Source of the DNA: Bifidobacterium catulorum
GTDB lineage: Bacteria; Actinomycetota; Actinomycetes; Actinomycetales; Bifidobacteriaceae
DNA length: 53,115 bases
Assembly: GCF_003129925.1 (NCBI RefSeq)
Contig: NZ_QFFN01000017.1
Location: 1-53,115, forward strand
Direction: 5' to 3'
This document shows, one piece after another, positions 1 through 8,149 of the stretch (its first letter is position 1; each line of letters begins with the position of its first letter). The position numbers and the translations under genes are program-made. The notes beneath the pieces are model-generated. The model made no database searches. It had not been told where the DNA came from and worked only from the letters and a program-made list of their open reading frames with translations.

Positions 1-111
1 ATCAAGACCACCATCAAGATCGGCTACGGCTACCGCAACCTCGACAACCTCATCAGCCTCGTCATGCTCAAATGCGGAGGACTCGACCTACAACTCCCCG
101 GACGCCAATAA
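1..111 (+). CDS. Transposase C-terminus (ISL3-like), partial
   Basis: The frame is open from the window edge and encodes 36 residues ending in the tail typical of bifidobacterial ISL3-type transposases (a YGYRNLDNLI-like stretch, then LPGR). The 5' part lies outside the window, so the DDE catalytic residues cannot be seen. An inverted-repeat-like sequence about 25 bases after the stop supports reading this as the right end of an insertion sequence. Family assignment rests on recognition of the tail only. Confidence 0.6.
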   Translation: MKTTIKIGYGYRNLDNLISLVMLKCGGLDLQLPGRQ

Positions 112-160
112 CCAGCAGGCCGGACCAGTGATCCACACCCACACAAACACCCGAAGAGCC
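1..160 (+). mobile_element. Right end of an ISL3-family insertion sequence
   Basis: The transposase tail (1-111) is followed at about 135-160 by a sequence whose reverse complement begins GGCTCTTCGGGTGTTTGTG. ISL3 elements commonly have inverted repeats starting with GGCTCTT. If 160 is the last base of the element, the next eight bases (161-168, AAATTTAC) would be the target duplication. The left end is outside the window, so neither the partner repeat nor the duplication can be confirmed. Confidence 0.55.
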
Positions 161-236
161 AAATTTACCGGCGTCGCATTACAATGGCATCACAATGCCG
201 AGCGGCTGATTCACAGGCTTTTGGAGGTGATTAAGG

Positions 237-1256
237 ATGCAGCATAACAACAGCAGAGATTGGCTTGATGCTGAGAACGCTGCCTTGATTGCCTTGGCCG
301 AATCATGTGAAAAACCGGACACGTGGTCGTCGTTGACGAACGAATGCATAATCGAGGGCAGTGCCGTCAGGGTTCTCGAACACAAAATCGACCCCGAGAA
401 CAATCCCCTGAATGGGCAGGAATATGTGTCTGCTGATACGCAGGGCACCCTGTTTCAGTTGGACGACTTGCCATCCGCAGACTACGCCGTTAAAGCTTCC
501 GCTGCTTGGGAACACGCCACACAACAGGTGGCACAATGGCGGAATCACGGCCTTGACCTGGTCACGGTGTTTGACGATCGGTTCCCTTCCCGTCTGCGTT
601 CCGTTGTAGACACGCCCCCGTTCCTGTTCGCTAAAGGAACATTGCTTGCCGATGATTCGGGTGTCAGCGTCGTCGGATCGAGAAAGTGCTCTCCGGAGGG
701 AGCGCGATTCGCACGAGATGTTGCGCACATGCTCTGCGGACGTGGATTGACGGTAATCGCCGGATTGGCCGATGGCATAGACTCCTTTGCTCACCAGGAG
801 GCGCTTCGCAGTGGCGGAAGGACAGTTGCGTTCATCGGCACAGGAATCAATCGATGCTATCCTGCCTCGAATCGAGAATTACAGCATCGCATAGAGGAGC
901 AAGGGCTGGTATTGTCGCAATTCTGGCCGGATAGTCCTCCCACTAAACAAACATTCCCGATGCGAAACGCATTGATGTCTGGATATGGACTGGCCACTGT
1001 AGTGGTGGAGGCATCTGAGCATTCCGGGACCCGGATTCAGGCGCGTCAGGCACAGAGGCATGGTCGTCCATTGATTTTTCGCGACACCGTGATGGAACAG
1101 GCCCGATGGGCTCGTCAATACCGTGACAAGCCGGGCGTATTCATCGTGCGCAGTGTCGAAGAGGTTGGAGACGCACTAGATATGATTGCGCACATCGATA
1201 ACGGTGCGGACGCACTGCTGGATGACATCCTTACAGCAAGAGTCCAGTATGCCTGA
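237..1256 (+). CDS. DprA/Smf-like SLOG-domain protein (accessory paralogue)
   Basis: This 339-residue protein has a DprA-type Rossmann (SLOG) core: a GSR nucleotide-binding turn at residues 147-149, an AGLADGID stretch, a GTGINRCYP segment and FPMRN at 240-244, all matching DprA signature positions. The DprA winged-helix C-terminus is not apparent, and the first ~100 residues are not recognised. Canonical DprA loads RecA on incoming ssDNA; other SLOG members bind or process nucleotides. The start has a strong Shine-Dalgarno (GGAGGTGA) just upstream. The next gene starts inside this one's 3' end (8-base overlap), so the two are probably translationally coupled. GC content is visibly lower than in neighbours and an IS end lies immediately upstream, which suggests horizontal acquisition. 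A role in defence or DNA uptake is inference. Confidence 0.8.
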   Translation: MQHNNSRDWLDAENAALIALAESCEKPDTWSSLTNECIIEGSAVRVLEHKIDPENNPLNGQEYVSADTQGTLFQLDDLPSADYAVKASAAWEHATQQVAQWRNHGLDLVTVFDDRFPSRLRSVVDTPPFLFAKGTLLADDSGVSVVGSRKCSPEGARFARDVAHMLCGRGLTVIAGLADGIDSFAHQEALRSGGRTVAFIGTGINRCYPASNRELQHRIEEQGLVLSQFWPDSPPTKQTFPMRNALMSGYGLATVVVEASEHSGTRIQARQAQRHGRPLIFRDTVMEQARWARQYRDKPGVFIVRSVEEVGDALDMIAHIDNGADALLDDILTARVQYA

Positions 1257-2079
1257 TGCTTCCCCGAGCCGGACGCTACTGAATGCATATAGCCGTTTTG
1301 AGCGCAACATGCGCTGGCGCCTAGGCAGCTATGCGAAAACCGTGGTGTACCACAGCGCCAAGAATCACGTTTGCCCAATTTGCGGAGGTCCGAAAAGAAG
1401 CACTAATCCCATTTGCTATAGTTGCTCAATCCTACGGGAACAGGCCAAGGCATTAGGCGTGGAACATCAGATGGCCGATCAGGTGAGAATTGCCAACTAC
1501 GCCATTAAATTCGACCAGATGTACCGTGTCATGGACGGCTACAAGCGTAATCGCAAAGAATCCAAGGACTATCAGGAGACTCTAAAATACGTGCTTGGCG
1601 ATGCATTGGCGGTCCATCGGGATTGTTTAGCTCGTATGTCGGGTGGAATATCTCCGAGCTCATGGACAACAATCCCCTCCACTAAGAGCAGTGAGCGTTA
1701 TGGTCAACCACACCCTCTCAATGGATTGGTGTCTCCGATTTTGAAAGCAATACCCGAGATACGTTTATTGGTCAACGGTCCGAAAACCAGGGCAATTAGT
1801 TCTGAAACATTTTTTCTGTCCGAGATGTATCCGTCGGAAATGATGCGGCATGTGCTGCTTATCGACGACACATGGACATCGGGAGGAACCGTCGAATCAG
1901 CGGCAATTATGCTGAAACAGCATGGAGCACAGCGTGTGACTATCTATTGTCTGGCAAGAATCATCGACTTGGATTATTGCTCGCGCATGGTAGGGCAAGA
2001 AGTTGCGGATGGGTATTCCCGATTGTCGTATCGTGGTGGCTGTCCTTGGGGTAGTCCCCAGTGTCCGATGGTCAGATAA
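1249..2079 (+). CDS. Zinc-ribbon phosphoribosyltransferase-like protein (ComF-like)
   Basis: The protein has 276 residues if translation starts at the ATG inside the 3' end of the DprA-like gene. Residues 42-59 form a four-cysteine zinc ribbon (C42, C45, C56, C59). Residues 202-214 carry a type I PRTase PRPP-binding loop (LLIDDTWTSGGT, acidic pair D206/D207). This is the layout of ComF-like proteins, but the spacer between ribbon and PRTase loop is longer than in ordinary ComF. A longer frame opens upstream at 1186 without a better ribosome site; the overlapping ATG fits coupling. Substrate unknown. Pairing with a SLOG protein suggests a nucleotide- or DNA-handling two-protein module. Low GC is shared with its partner. 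Confidence 0.75.
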   Translation: MPDASPSRTLLNAYSRFERNMRWRLGSYAKTVVYHSAKNHVCPICGGPKRSTNPICYSCSILREQAKALGVEHQMADQVRIANYAIKFDQMYRVMDGYKRNRKESKDYQETLKYVLGDALAVHRDCLARMSGGISPSSWTTIPSTKSSERYGQPHPLNGLVSPILKAIPEIRLLVNGPKTRAISSETFFLSEMYPSEMMRHVLLIDDTWTSGGTVESAAIMLKQHGAQRVTIYCLARIIDLDYCSRMVGQEVADGYSRLSYRGGCPWGSPQCPMVR

Positions 2080-2487
2080 GGTGGTAGCGTACCCCTATGG
2101 GTGCGTGTCGTATAAAACGGCGGGGGCTGTCATGCGGAGCATGACTGAGGGTGGTTGGGTCACTGCGAAAGTGGTGGTTCCCCTGTCGGCTCGCTGACAG
2201 CCCGCCAGCGGAGTGAAGCATGATGAGGCGGTGACGCCCTTCTCTCAGACGACTGTGTCGGCGAGGTCTTTCTTGTGTCATCCTGAGCGAACGTAGTGAG
2301 TCGAAGGATCTTGTGACGTCTTAACATCCTTCGATGTTGGGATTCGCCTTTCGCTCAGCATGACGGTGAGGTGTGAGGTGGGTGGTTCCGACTAGCTTTA
2401 TCACGGCGATGAAACGCGACAAACCGCGTATCGATGTTGATGCACAAACTCGGGTTCGATGATTATCGTTGACTACGGGAGGCTGCC
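2080..2487. other. Intergenic region without a gene, hairpin-rich
   Basis: This 408-base gap follows the DprA/PRTase cassette. I see no credible coding frame. It contains several short self-complementary stretches, such as CTGTC/GACAG around 2184-2200, and the palindromic element listed separately at 2277-2364. No clear terminator with a T-run follows the PRTase gene. Confidence 0.5.
2277..2364. repeat. Imperfect palindromic (REP-like) element
   Basis: The left arm begins GTCATCCTGAGCGAA and continues to TCGAAGGAT. The right arm reads ATCCTTCGA and ends TTCGCTCAGCATGAC, its near-complement. The whole unit can fold into a long imperfect hairpin. The GTCATCCTGAGCGAA word is common in dispersed intergenic repeats of gut bacteria. 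Only one copy is present here. Confidence 0.6.
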
Positions 2488-3768
2488 ATGACAGGAACAT
2501 CGGACTCGCATATCGAAGACCCTTTGGATGACCGTTCGGCCGTATCCGTTGTGAACGAAGCCGTTGGTCCGGAGCGTTCCGACGATGACGGCCATCATGA
2601 TGAAGGCCGTCGCGACGAACGCGGTACGAACGATGGCCCATCCGTAGTCGATGGCGACGCCATTCCCCGGAATCCGTCCATCGACGATTGGGTGTCCGAC
2701 ACCATCATCCCCGGGTACCAACGGCGCACGCTGCACCTCGGCCATGACGACGAAGGCGAGCTCACCGCCACGTTCGTGCGCAAGGATCCGTCGACGCTGC
2801 CATGGAGGCAGCGGTTCGCCCGGTGGAAGCACGCCACGGTCCAACACACTCCCCTCGCCATCCTGTATGTGCATGGTTGGAACGACTTCTTCTATCGCAG
2901 GCATGTCTCCGAATTCTGGGAGTCGTTGGGGGTCGCCTTCTACGCCGTCGACCTGCGCAAATACGGACGTTCGCTCCACGCCGGGCAGACCGCCGGATTC
3001 ATCGACGACCTGCATGGGTACTTCACCGAACTCAACGCCCTGCGCGACGTCATCGTGGATGAGCTGGGCGACGACGTGCGCATCCTGGCGCTTGCGCATT
3101 CTCTGGGCGGACTCACCTCGGCGCTGTGGCTGGCCAACGAGCACCCTCACCATGTGACGGCGTTGGCGCTGAATTCCCCGTGGCTGGAACTGCAGGGTAA
3201 CCGCATCACCCGCATCATGACCACGCCGGTCGTGAAGGGATTCGGCCTGACCGGCGCCAAGAACGTCATACCGATCCGAGACCCCGGCTTCTACGGACGC
3301 ACGCTATGGTCCAATCAGGATGGCGAATGGGACTACAACACCCGGTATCCGTGGCCCGAAGCCGACTTCCAGACGCGGGCCGGATGGTTCGACGCCGTCT
3401 ATCGGGCGCAGGACGAGGTTTCTCGCGGCCTCGACGTCGACGTTCCCGTGTTGGTGTGCACATCCGACAAATCGATGATCCTCGGCAAATGGGATGAGGC
3501 CATGCGCGAGGCGGATACCGTGCTGGACGTGACGGCCATACGGCAGAACGCCCTGAATCTCGGCGACTTCGTGTCGCTGGCGCGAATCCGCGGCGGGCTG
3601 CATGATCTGTCGATGTCGCGCGGGCCCGCACGCCGACAGTACTTCGACACCGTGGCGCGCTGGGCGAACCAGTACGCGTGGTGCGGTGATGCGAAGCATC
3701 GTCCATTGTCGGTCGCGGCCGTCAACCAGGCGCTGGACACGGTGTCACGTGTGCGCGGCGGGATGTAA
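2488..3768 (+). CDS. Alpha/beta hydrolase (serine aminopeptidase S33 / monoacylglycerol lipase-like)
   Basis: This 426-residue cytoplasmic protein has no signal peptide. After an acidic, low-complexity N-terminus (about residues 1-60) comes an alpha/beta hydrolase fold: an oxyanion HGW strand, a YGRS segment and the nucleophile elbow AHSLGG with Ser205. Asp327 (TSDKS) and His372 (GGLHDL) are the likely other triad members. The resemblance is to lysophospholipase/monoacylglycerol lipase-type Hydrolase_4 proteins; the substrate cannot be told from sequence. The start is supported by GGGAGG 6 bases upstream. The gene appears monocistronic. Confidence 0.82.
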   Translation: MTGTSDSHIEDPLDDRSAVSVVNEAVGPERSDDDGHHDEGRRDERGTNDGPSVVDGDAIPRNPSIDDWVSDTIIPGYQRRTLHLGHDDEGELTATFVRKDPSTLPWRQRFARWKHATVQHTPLAILYVHGWNDFFYRRHVSEFWESLGVAFYAVDLRKYGRSLHAGQTAGFIDDLHGYFTELNALRDVIVDELGDDVRILALAHSLGGLTSALWLANEHPHHVTALALNSPWLELQGNRITRIMTTPVVKGFGLTGAKNVIPIRDPGFYGRTLWSNQDGEWDYNTRYPWPEADFQTRAGWFDAVYRAQDEVSRGLDVDVPVLVCTSDKSMILGKWDEAMREADTVLDVTAIRQNALNLGDFVSLARIRGGLHDLSMSRGPARRQYFDTVARWANQYAWCGDAKHRPLSVAAVNQALDTVSRVRGGM

Positions 3769-4307
3769 GGGGTTGGTTTTCTGGTCGGAAGCATGCAGAG
3801 AATGTTGCCAGCGTGGCGTCAATGACCGGTCCGGCAATTTCACGGTCTGACTGAGTGGGCTGATGACAAGCATGCTCGACCGGCAATGGGACGAGCACGC
3901 CCTTTTCCGAGAGACGAACCTGTGTGCTTCCCGGCCTATGCGGTCAGGGCAAAAGCCTCATGCGACGCGACCTCTTTTGCGTTGTGCGGGCATTCGATGC
4001 GGAAGGGTTGCAGGACGGTGCGTGAGATGTGGTTCCGGCCTGGGGTCATTTGGCTGATCGGTGTTCCGGAATGCGAGGTCTTCCCCGCGAATTGGCGTGT
4101 TGTGTGAAACCGCTGGCAACAAAGATTGACGCTGAAGCCGTGCACTCATATTGTGTTATCCAACCGATATATCGGTTGGATATTGATTGTGTGGCACTGC
4201 ATGATACGCAATACGGCGCCGCACGGTGGTCTCCATCCGGGAACCCGGCAACCGACAACACGGACACGGTGCCAACACGGTCCGCGAGCTTTCAAGGAGG
4301 AAGGCAT
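3769..4307. other. Intergenic region upstream of the Ldh-like gene
   Basis: This 539-base gap has no convincing gene. Short overlapping frames around 3860-4150 lack ribosome sites and recognisable motifs. The only strong signal is the perfect palindrome at 4157-4182, about 125 bases before the downstream start codon, which is a reasonable place for an operator. Confidence 0.5.
4157..4182. promoter_or_regulatory. 26-bp perfect palindrome, probable operator
   Basis: The sequence is a perfect 26-base palindrome centred between 4169 and 4170, with half-site TATCCAACCGATA. It lies upstream of the Ldh-like/GntP cluster and has no T-run, so an operator is more likely than a terminator. Its CGGTTGG half-site word recurs in the two TetR-region sites near 11.96 and 12.07 kb, but spacing and symmetry differ. 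The cognate regulator is unknown; the GntR protein at 7163 is a local candidate. Confidence 0.65.
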
Positions 4308-5471
4308 ATGAGCACCCCACAGGGCGCACCGAAGATGAACGTCACGGTGCAATCCAACATCAGCGACGGGCCGGCGGAAGCCGCCGAAGACCGCCATCGG
4401 TATGACGCCGATGCCATCAAAGACCTGACCAGCAAGATTGCCCAGGGCTACGGCCTGAGCGAGCATGACGGCGATATCGTGGCTGAGGTGCTGTCATTCG
4501 CCGATACCCACGGCATTGATTCGCACGGCCTGCAGCGTTTCCAGCTCTACGATGCACAGATGGGGAACAAGATCGACCCGACCGCTAAGTCCGAGGTCGT
4601 GGTGGACACCACGGTGAGCACCGTCATCGACGGCCATCGCAGCATGGGACAGCTCAACGGCCGCCAGGCCATGGACGCCACCATCGCCAAAGCCAAGAAG
4701 ACCGGCATGGCCATCGCCGCCGTCCGCCACTCCTGCCACTACGGTGCTGCGGGATACTACGCCAACCTCGCCGCCGAGCAGGGCCTGATCGGCTTCTCGG
4801 TGACGAACACCGAACCCGCCGTATACCCGCTGTACGCCAACGACGTGTGGCTGGGTACCAATCCGATCGCCTGCGCGATTCCGACGCAGCCGCACACGTT
4901 CTTCTTCGACGCCAGCACCTCCGTGGTCGCCTACGGCAAGGTGGAGCTCTACTCCAAGCAGCGCAAGGACCTGCCGGCGGCCTGGGCCGTCGATCCCGAC
5001 AACAAGCCGATCTACGATTCCACCGACGCACTAAGCCGACTGATGCGGTACAACAACGAGGCCGGTCTGCTTGCCACCGGCGGCAACAGTGAATACACCG
5101 GCGGTCACAAGGGCTACGGTTTCTCGGTGCTGGTCGAATTCTTCTCCGGCATCGTCTCGCAGGGCGCCACCACCGACCGCACGGCCGTGGGCGACCCGGT
5201 GGAGGGCATCAGCCATGGATTCATGGCCATCGACCCGAAGATCTTCGGTGACGCTGACACCATCCTGCGCAACTTCTCCGACTACCTTGACGAGATTCGC
5301 AACTTGCACGCGGTGCCCGGCAAGCGTATCTACGTGCACGGCGACAAGGAGGCCGAGGCCTACGAGGACCGCATCGCCAACGGCGTGCCGTTGTATCACA
5401 AGACCGTGGTTGAGCTTTGCGATATCTGCGACCGGCTCGGCGTCGACTACACCGGCGTGCTCGATCACTGA
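4308..5471 (+). CDS. Ldh_2-family NAD(P)-dependent 2-hydroxyacid dehydrogenase
   Basis: This 387-residue protein belongs to the malate/L-lactate dehydrogenase-like family (Ldh_2) that includes YbiC, AllD, YiaK and ComC. Visible signatures are DSHG followed by LQRF, an RHSCHYGAAGYYA segment with the catalytic-type histidine, a WLGTNPIACAIP segment and a C-terminal HKGYG helix. These enzymes reduce or oxidise 2-keto/2-hydroxy acids with NAD(P). An upstream extension to 4029 is rejected because AAGGAGG lies 8 bases before the ATG at 4308. Two GntP-type acid permeases and a GntR regulator follow, suggesting uptake and oxidation of a sugar acid or hydroxy acid. The substrate cannot be specified. 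Confidence 0.82.
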   Translation: MSTPQGAPKMNVTVQSNISDGPAEAAEDRHRYDADAIKDLTSKIAQGYGLSEHDGDIVAEVLSFADTHGIDSHGLQRFQLYDAQMGNKIDPTAKSEVVVDTTVSTVIDGHRSMGQLNGRQAMDATIAKAKKTGMAIAAVRHSCHYGAAGYYANLAAEQGLIGFSVTNTEPAVYPLYANDVWLGTNPIACAIPTQPHTFFFDASTSVVAYGKVELYSKQRKDLPAAWAVDPDNKPIYDSTDALSRLMRYNNEAGLLATGGNSEYTGGHKGYGFSVLVEFFSGIVSQGATTDRTAVGDPVEGISHGFMAIDPKIFGDADTILRNFSDYLDEIRNLHAVPGKRIYVHGDKEAEAYEDRIANGVPLYHKTVVELCDICDRLGVDYTGVLDH

Positions 5472-5478
5472 TTCCCGC

Positions 5479-5506
5479 GCTGCCGGTTTCCGTGGGAGCC
5501 GGCAGC
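5479..5506 (+). other. Intercistronic hairpin between dehydrogenase and permease genes
   Basis: GCTGCCGG (5479-5486) and CCGGCAGC (5499-5506) form an 8-bp GC-rich stem just after the dehydrogenase stop. No T-run follows, so it is not a classical terminator. It may stabilise the upstream message or limit read-through. Confidence 0.4.
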
Positions 5507-5566
5507 ATCTCCATCCAGTCAACGAACCGAATACTGCAGTTCATATTCACGAGGAAGTGAAGAACC

Positions 5567-7007
5567 ATGAATTCTCTAGTGCAGGCTGTGCCTGCGGCGG
5601 CCTTGTCGCTTGCCGAAGACGCACCGAAGGTGAACCTCAATTCCACGCAGCTGCTGATCAGCATCGTCGTAGGTGTCGCAGTGCTGATTGCGTTGGTGAG
5701 CTTCACCAAGATCCATCCGTTCATCGCCATCACCATTGCATCGTTCGTGGCGGGCATCGGCTCGGGCTATGGCCTGATGAACACTGTCGAAGGATTCTCC
5801 AGCGGCTTCGGCAGCACTGCGGCCAGTGTCGGCATGCTGGTCGGATTCGGTGCTATGCTCGGCAAGGTGCTGATGGACACCGGCGCGACCGGGGTGCTGG
5901 TCGACACATTGCTGGCGAAAACCCCGGACCGGTTTCTGCCGTGGACGATGGCGCTCATCGGCGCGTTGCTCGGCCTGCCGCTGTTCTTTGACGTCGGTGT
6001 AATCATCCTGGTGCCGGTCGTGGTGATGGTGGCCCGCAAGGCCCGCATCCCGCTGATGCGCGTCGCAATCCCGACCCTGGCCGGCGTTTCGACCATGCAG
6101 GCCTTGGTACCGCCGCATCCCGGTCCGGTTGCTGCGCTGTCGTCGTTCGAAAACGGCAACATGGGCCTGACCATGGGCATCGGCGTGCTGATCGCCATCC
6201 CCGTAGTGGCCGTCGCCGGTCCGCTGTTTGCCAAGGTGTGCGAGAAGTGGGTGCCCAAGATGGCCCCGGAGACCGGCGCCGTCGTGCAGGAGGATATCCC
6301 GACCGACGCGAACTACCGCCGCCCATCATTCGGACTGTCGCTGCTGTGCATCATCATGCCGGCCATCCTGTTGCTCATCACGTCGGCCATTGAGATCATC
6401 AACCCCGGGCGTGAAGGAATCCGAGGAACTTGGACCGCAGCTGGTGCAGTTCCTGAACAATCCCGAGGTCGCCCTGCTGCTGTCGCTGATGTTCGCCATG
6501 ATCGCACTGTTCACGGCGACGCACTACTCGTGGAAGCGGCTGAATGACGCGGCCGCAGCCTCGCTGGGACCGGTGTGCGGCATCATCCTGATCCTGAGTG
6601 CCGGCGGCGGCTTCAAGACCGTGCTGATTGATACGGGCGTCGGTGACATGATCACGCATTTCGTGCAGTCGTCACACATCTCGATCCTGCTGGTCGGCTG
6701 GCTTATCGCCGCGTTCGTGCGAGTCTCCACCGGCTCGTCCACCGTCGCCTCCATAGCGACGGGTGGCGTGCTCGCTCCGGTTGCACAGGCTCTGCAGCTC
6801 AGCTCGGTCGGCGTGGCGTTGCTGGTGCTGGCCATCGGTGCAGGTTCTGTGTTCCTGTCGCATGTCAACGATGCCGGCCTGTGGCTGGTCAAGGAGTTCT
6901 TCGGACTCACACTCAAGGAGACGTTCAAGACCTGGAGTGTCATGGAATGCCTGTTGTCGATGTGGGCGCTCATCGTCATCATGCTGGTGTCCATCCCGTT
7001 GATGTAG
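5567..7007 (+). pseudogene. GntP-family gluconate/acid:H+ permease, broken by a single-base frameshift
   Basis: Translation from 5567 (GAGGAAGTGAAG upstream) gives a normal GntP-type membrane protein up to about residue 281, ending in a long hydrophobic segment and NPG. It then leaves frame and stops at 6547 (326 residues). The missing half (LGPQLVQFLNNPEVALLL... to the C-terminal transmembrane helices) continues in the next frame to 7007. Removing one G from the GGG at 6407-6409 restores a single frame of about 479 residues, the normal size for the family. Members are 12-14-helix H+ symporters for gluconate and related acids. The break is either a real inactivating insertion or a base-call error in a C/G run. 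Confidence 0.85.
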
Positions 7008-7113
7008 ACGGTGGCATGAGCCATACCATGTCGTGTCGTCCGCCGATATCTACCGATGGCCGTCGGGGTGTCGGCGGGCGATGCACGGCGTTAGACAAGG
7101 GTTGCTATACGAT

Positions 7114-7127
7114 GTGATTCGTATCAC
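7114..7127. promoter_or_regulatory. Palindrome upstream of gntR-type gene, possible operator
   Basis: GTGATTCGTATCAC is an inverted repeat (GTGAT, 4-base spacer, ATCAC) 36 bases before the regulator start. An overlapping pair, ATACGA and TCGTAT, extends it to the left. Position and symmetry fit autoregulation by the GntR/FCD protein encoded next. The preceding permease gene ends about 100 bases upstream. Confidence 0.45.
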
Positions 7128-7162
7128 GGATGGGCCGTCGAGGATGTTCTGAAGGATGGTTG

Positions 7163-7822
7163 ATGGCAGAGAGCAAGCGCGATCAGGCGTATCGGTATCT
7201 TCGCGACCAGATCGTATTGTGTCGCATCAAGCCGGGTGAACCGCTGGACGAGAAGCGGGCCGCGCAGGAACTCGGATTCAGCCGCATGCCGGTGCGGGAG
7301 GCCGTGAACAAGCTCGCCGAAGAACATCTGGTGAGCATCTTCCCCTCGCGCGGCGTGATCGTGAACCCGATCTCGTCGTCGGACTATCAGGAGATGCTGG
7401 ACATCCGACTGCTCATCGAACCCTATCTGCTGCACCGGTCGCTGCCGAGCCTCGACCCCGATGACCTTCGCGCATTCCGTGTGGATATGGTCGAGCGCAT
7501 CGAACATCCCGATGCGGCGTCAGATTCGGTTGGCAACGACTTCGACTACCGGTTCCACATGTATTTCGCCGAGAAATCCGGCAGCCGGTATCTCATTTCG
7601 CTGATGAACATGATCATGACGCAGAGTCAGCGCATCCGCTTTTTCTCCGCCGTGGCGCCGCAGCGGATCGTCGAGTCGTACCGCGAGCATGTGGCGATCA
7701 TCGACGCCGCGCTTGCACAGGACGAGCCGGCGGTGGTCGCGGCCATCCGCGCGCATCTGGACAACACCAGGGAAGGCTATTCGCGGATCTCCCATGCCCG
7801 CGAGGACTTCTTCCGCGAATAG
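7163..7822 (+). CDS. GntR-family transcriptional regulator (FCD type)
   Basis: The 219-residue protein has an N-terminal GntR winged helix-turn-helix (about residues 5-70; the SRMPVREAVNKLAEE recognition region is clear) and a C-terminal all-helical FCD effector domain with YRFHMYFAEKSG and a late HVAIIDAAL histidine, as in metal-dependent FadR-subfamily sensors of carboxylic acids. The start at 7163 is chosen over 7130 because GAAGGA sits 7 bases upstream of it. It lies between two GntP permease genes and probably controls the cluster, repressing until a carboxylate ligand binds. Confidence 0.85.
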   Translation: MAESKRDQAYRYLRDQIVLCRIKPGEPLDEKRAAQELGFSRMPVREAVNKLAEEHLVSIFPSRGVIVNPISSSDYQEMLDIRLLIEPYLLHRSLPSLDPDDLRAFRVDMVERIEHPDAASDSVGNDFDYRFHMYFAEKSGSRYLISLMNMIMTQSQRIRFFSAVAPQRIVESYREHVAIIDAALAQDEPAVVAAIRAHLDNTREGYSRISHAREDFFRE

Positions 7823-8149
7823 GCGAAACTCAGGCATACGCTTATAAGCCACCGAGGCAGTGGGCAAGTCCGTTGTCTGGCAGTCGGTTTGGGAGAATTC
7901 GATGTCGTCAAGATTCCCTCGCTTGCCCTGACGAAAAACCGCGAACCACGTATTACCGTAAATTTTTCCTAGACGTAAGGCAACGGATGGCAACGAAGTG
8001 CGATGATTCGGCAAAGGCAATAACACTGTACACGGTGCAAAAACCGCACATGAAGGAAGACGACGTGCGCATTCAGCAGAGTTGATGAACATCCAACGGT
8101 GGAGTCGCCGAAGGACGTGCGTCGGGATATTAGGAAAGGGAATTATTCC
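7823..8149. other. Long leader region before the second GntP gene
   Basis: This 327-base gap has no credible coding frame and no riboswitch class I recognise. It ends in AGGAAAGGG, the ribosome site for the gene at 8150. An internal promoter is likely because of the length, but I cannot point to a strong -35/-10 pair. Confidence 0.4.

Noticed and set aside
3936..4145. Minus-strand 69-codon frame as a gene remnant
   Set aside because: No ribosome site, family resemblance or continuation; kept as intergenic.
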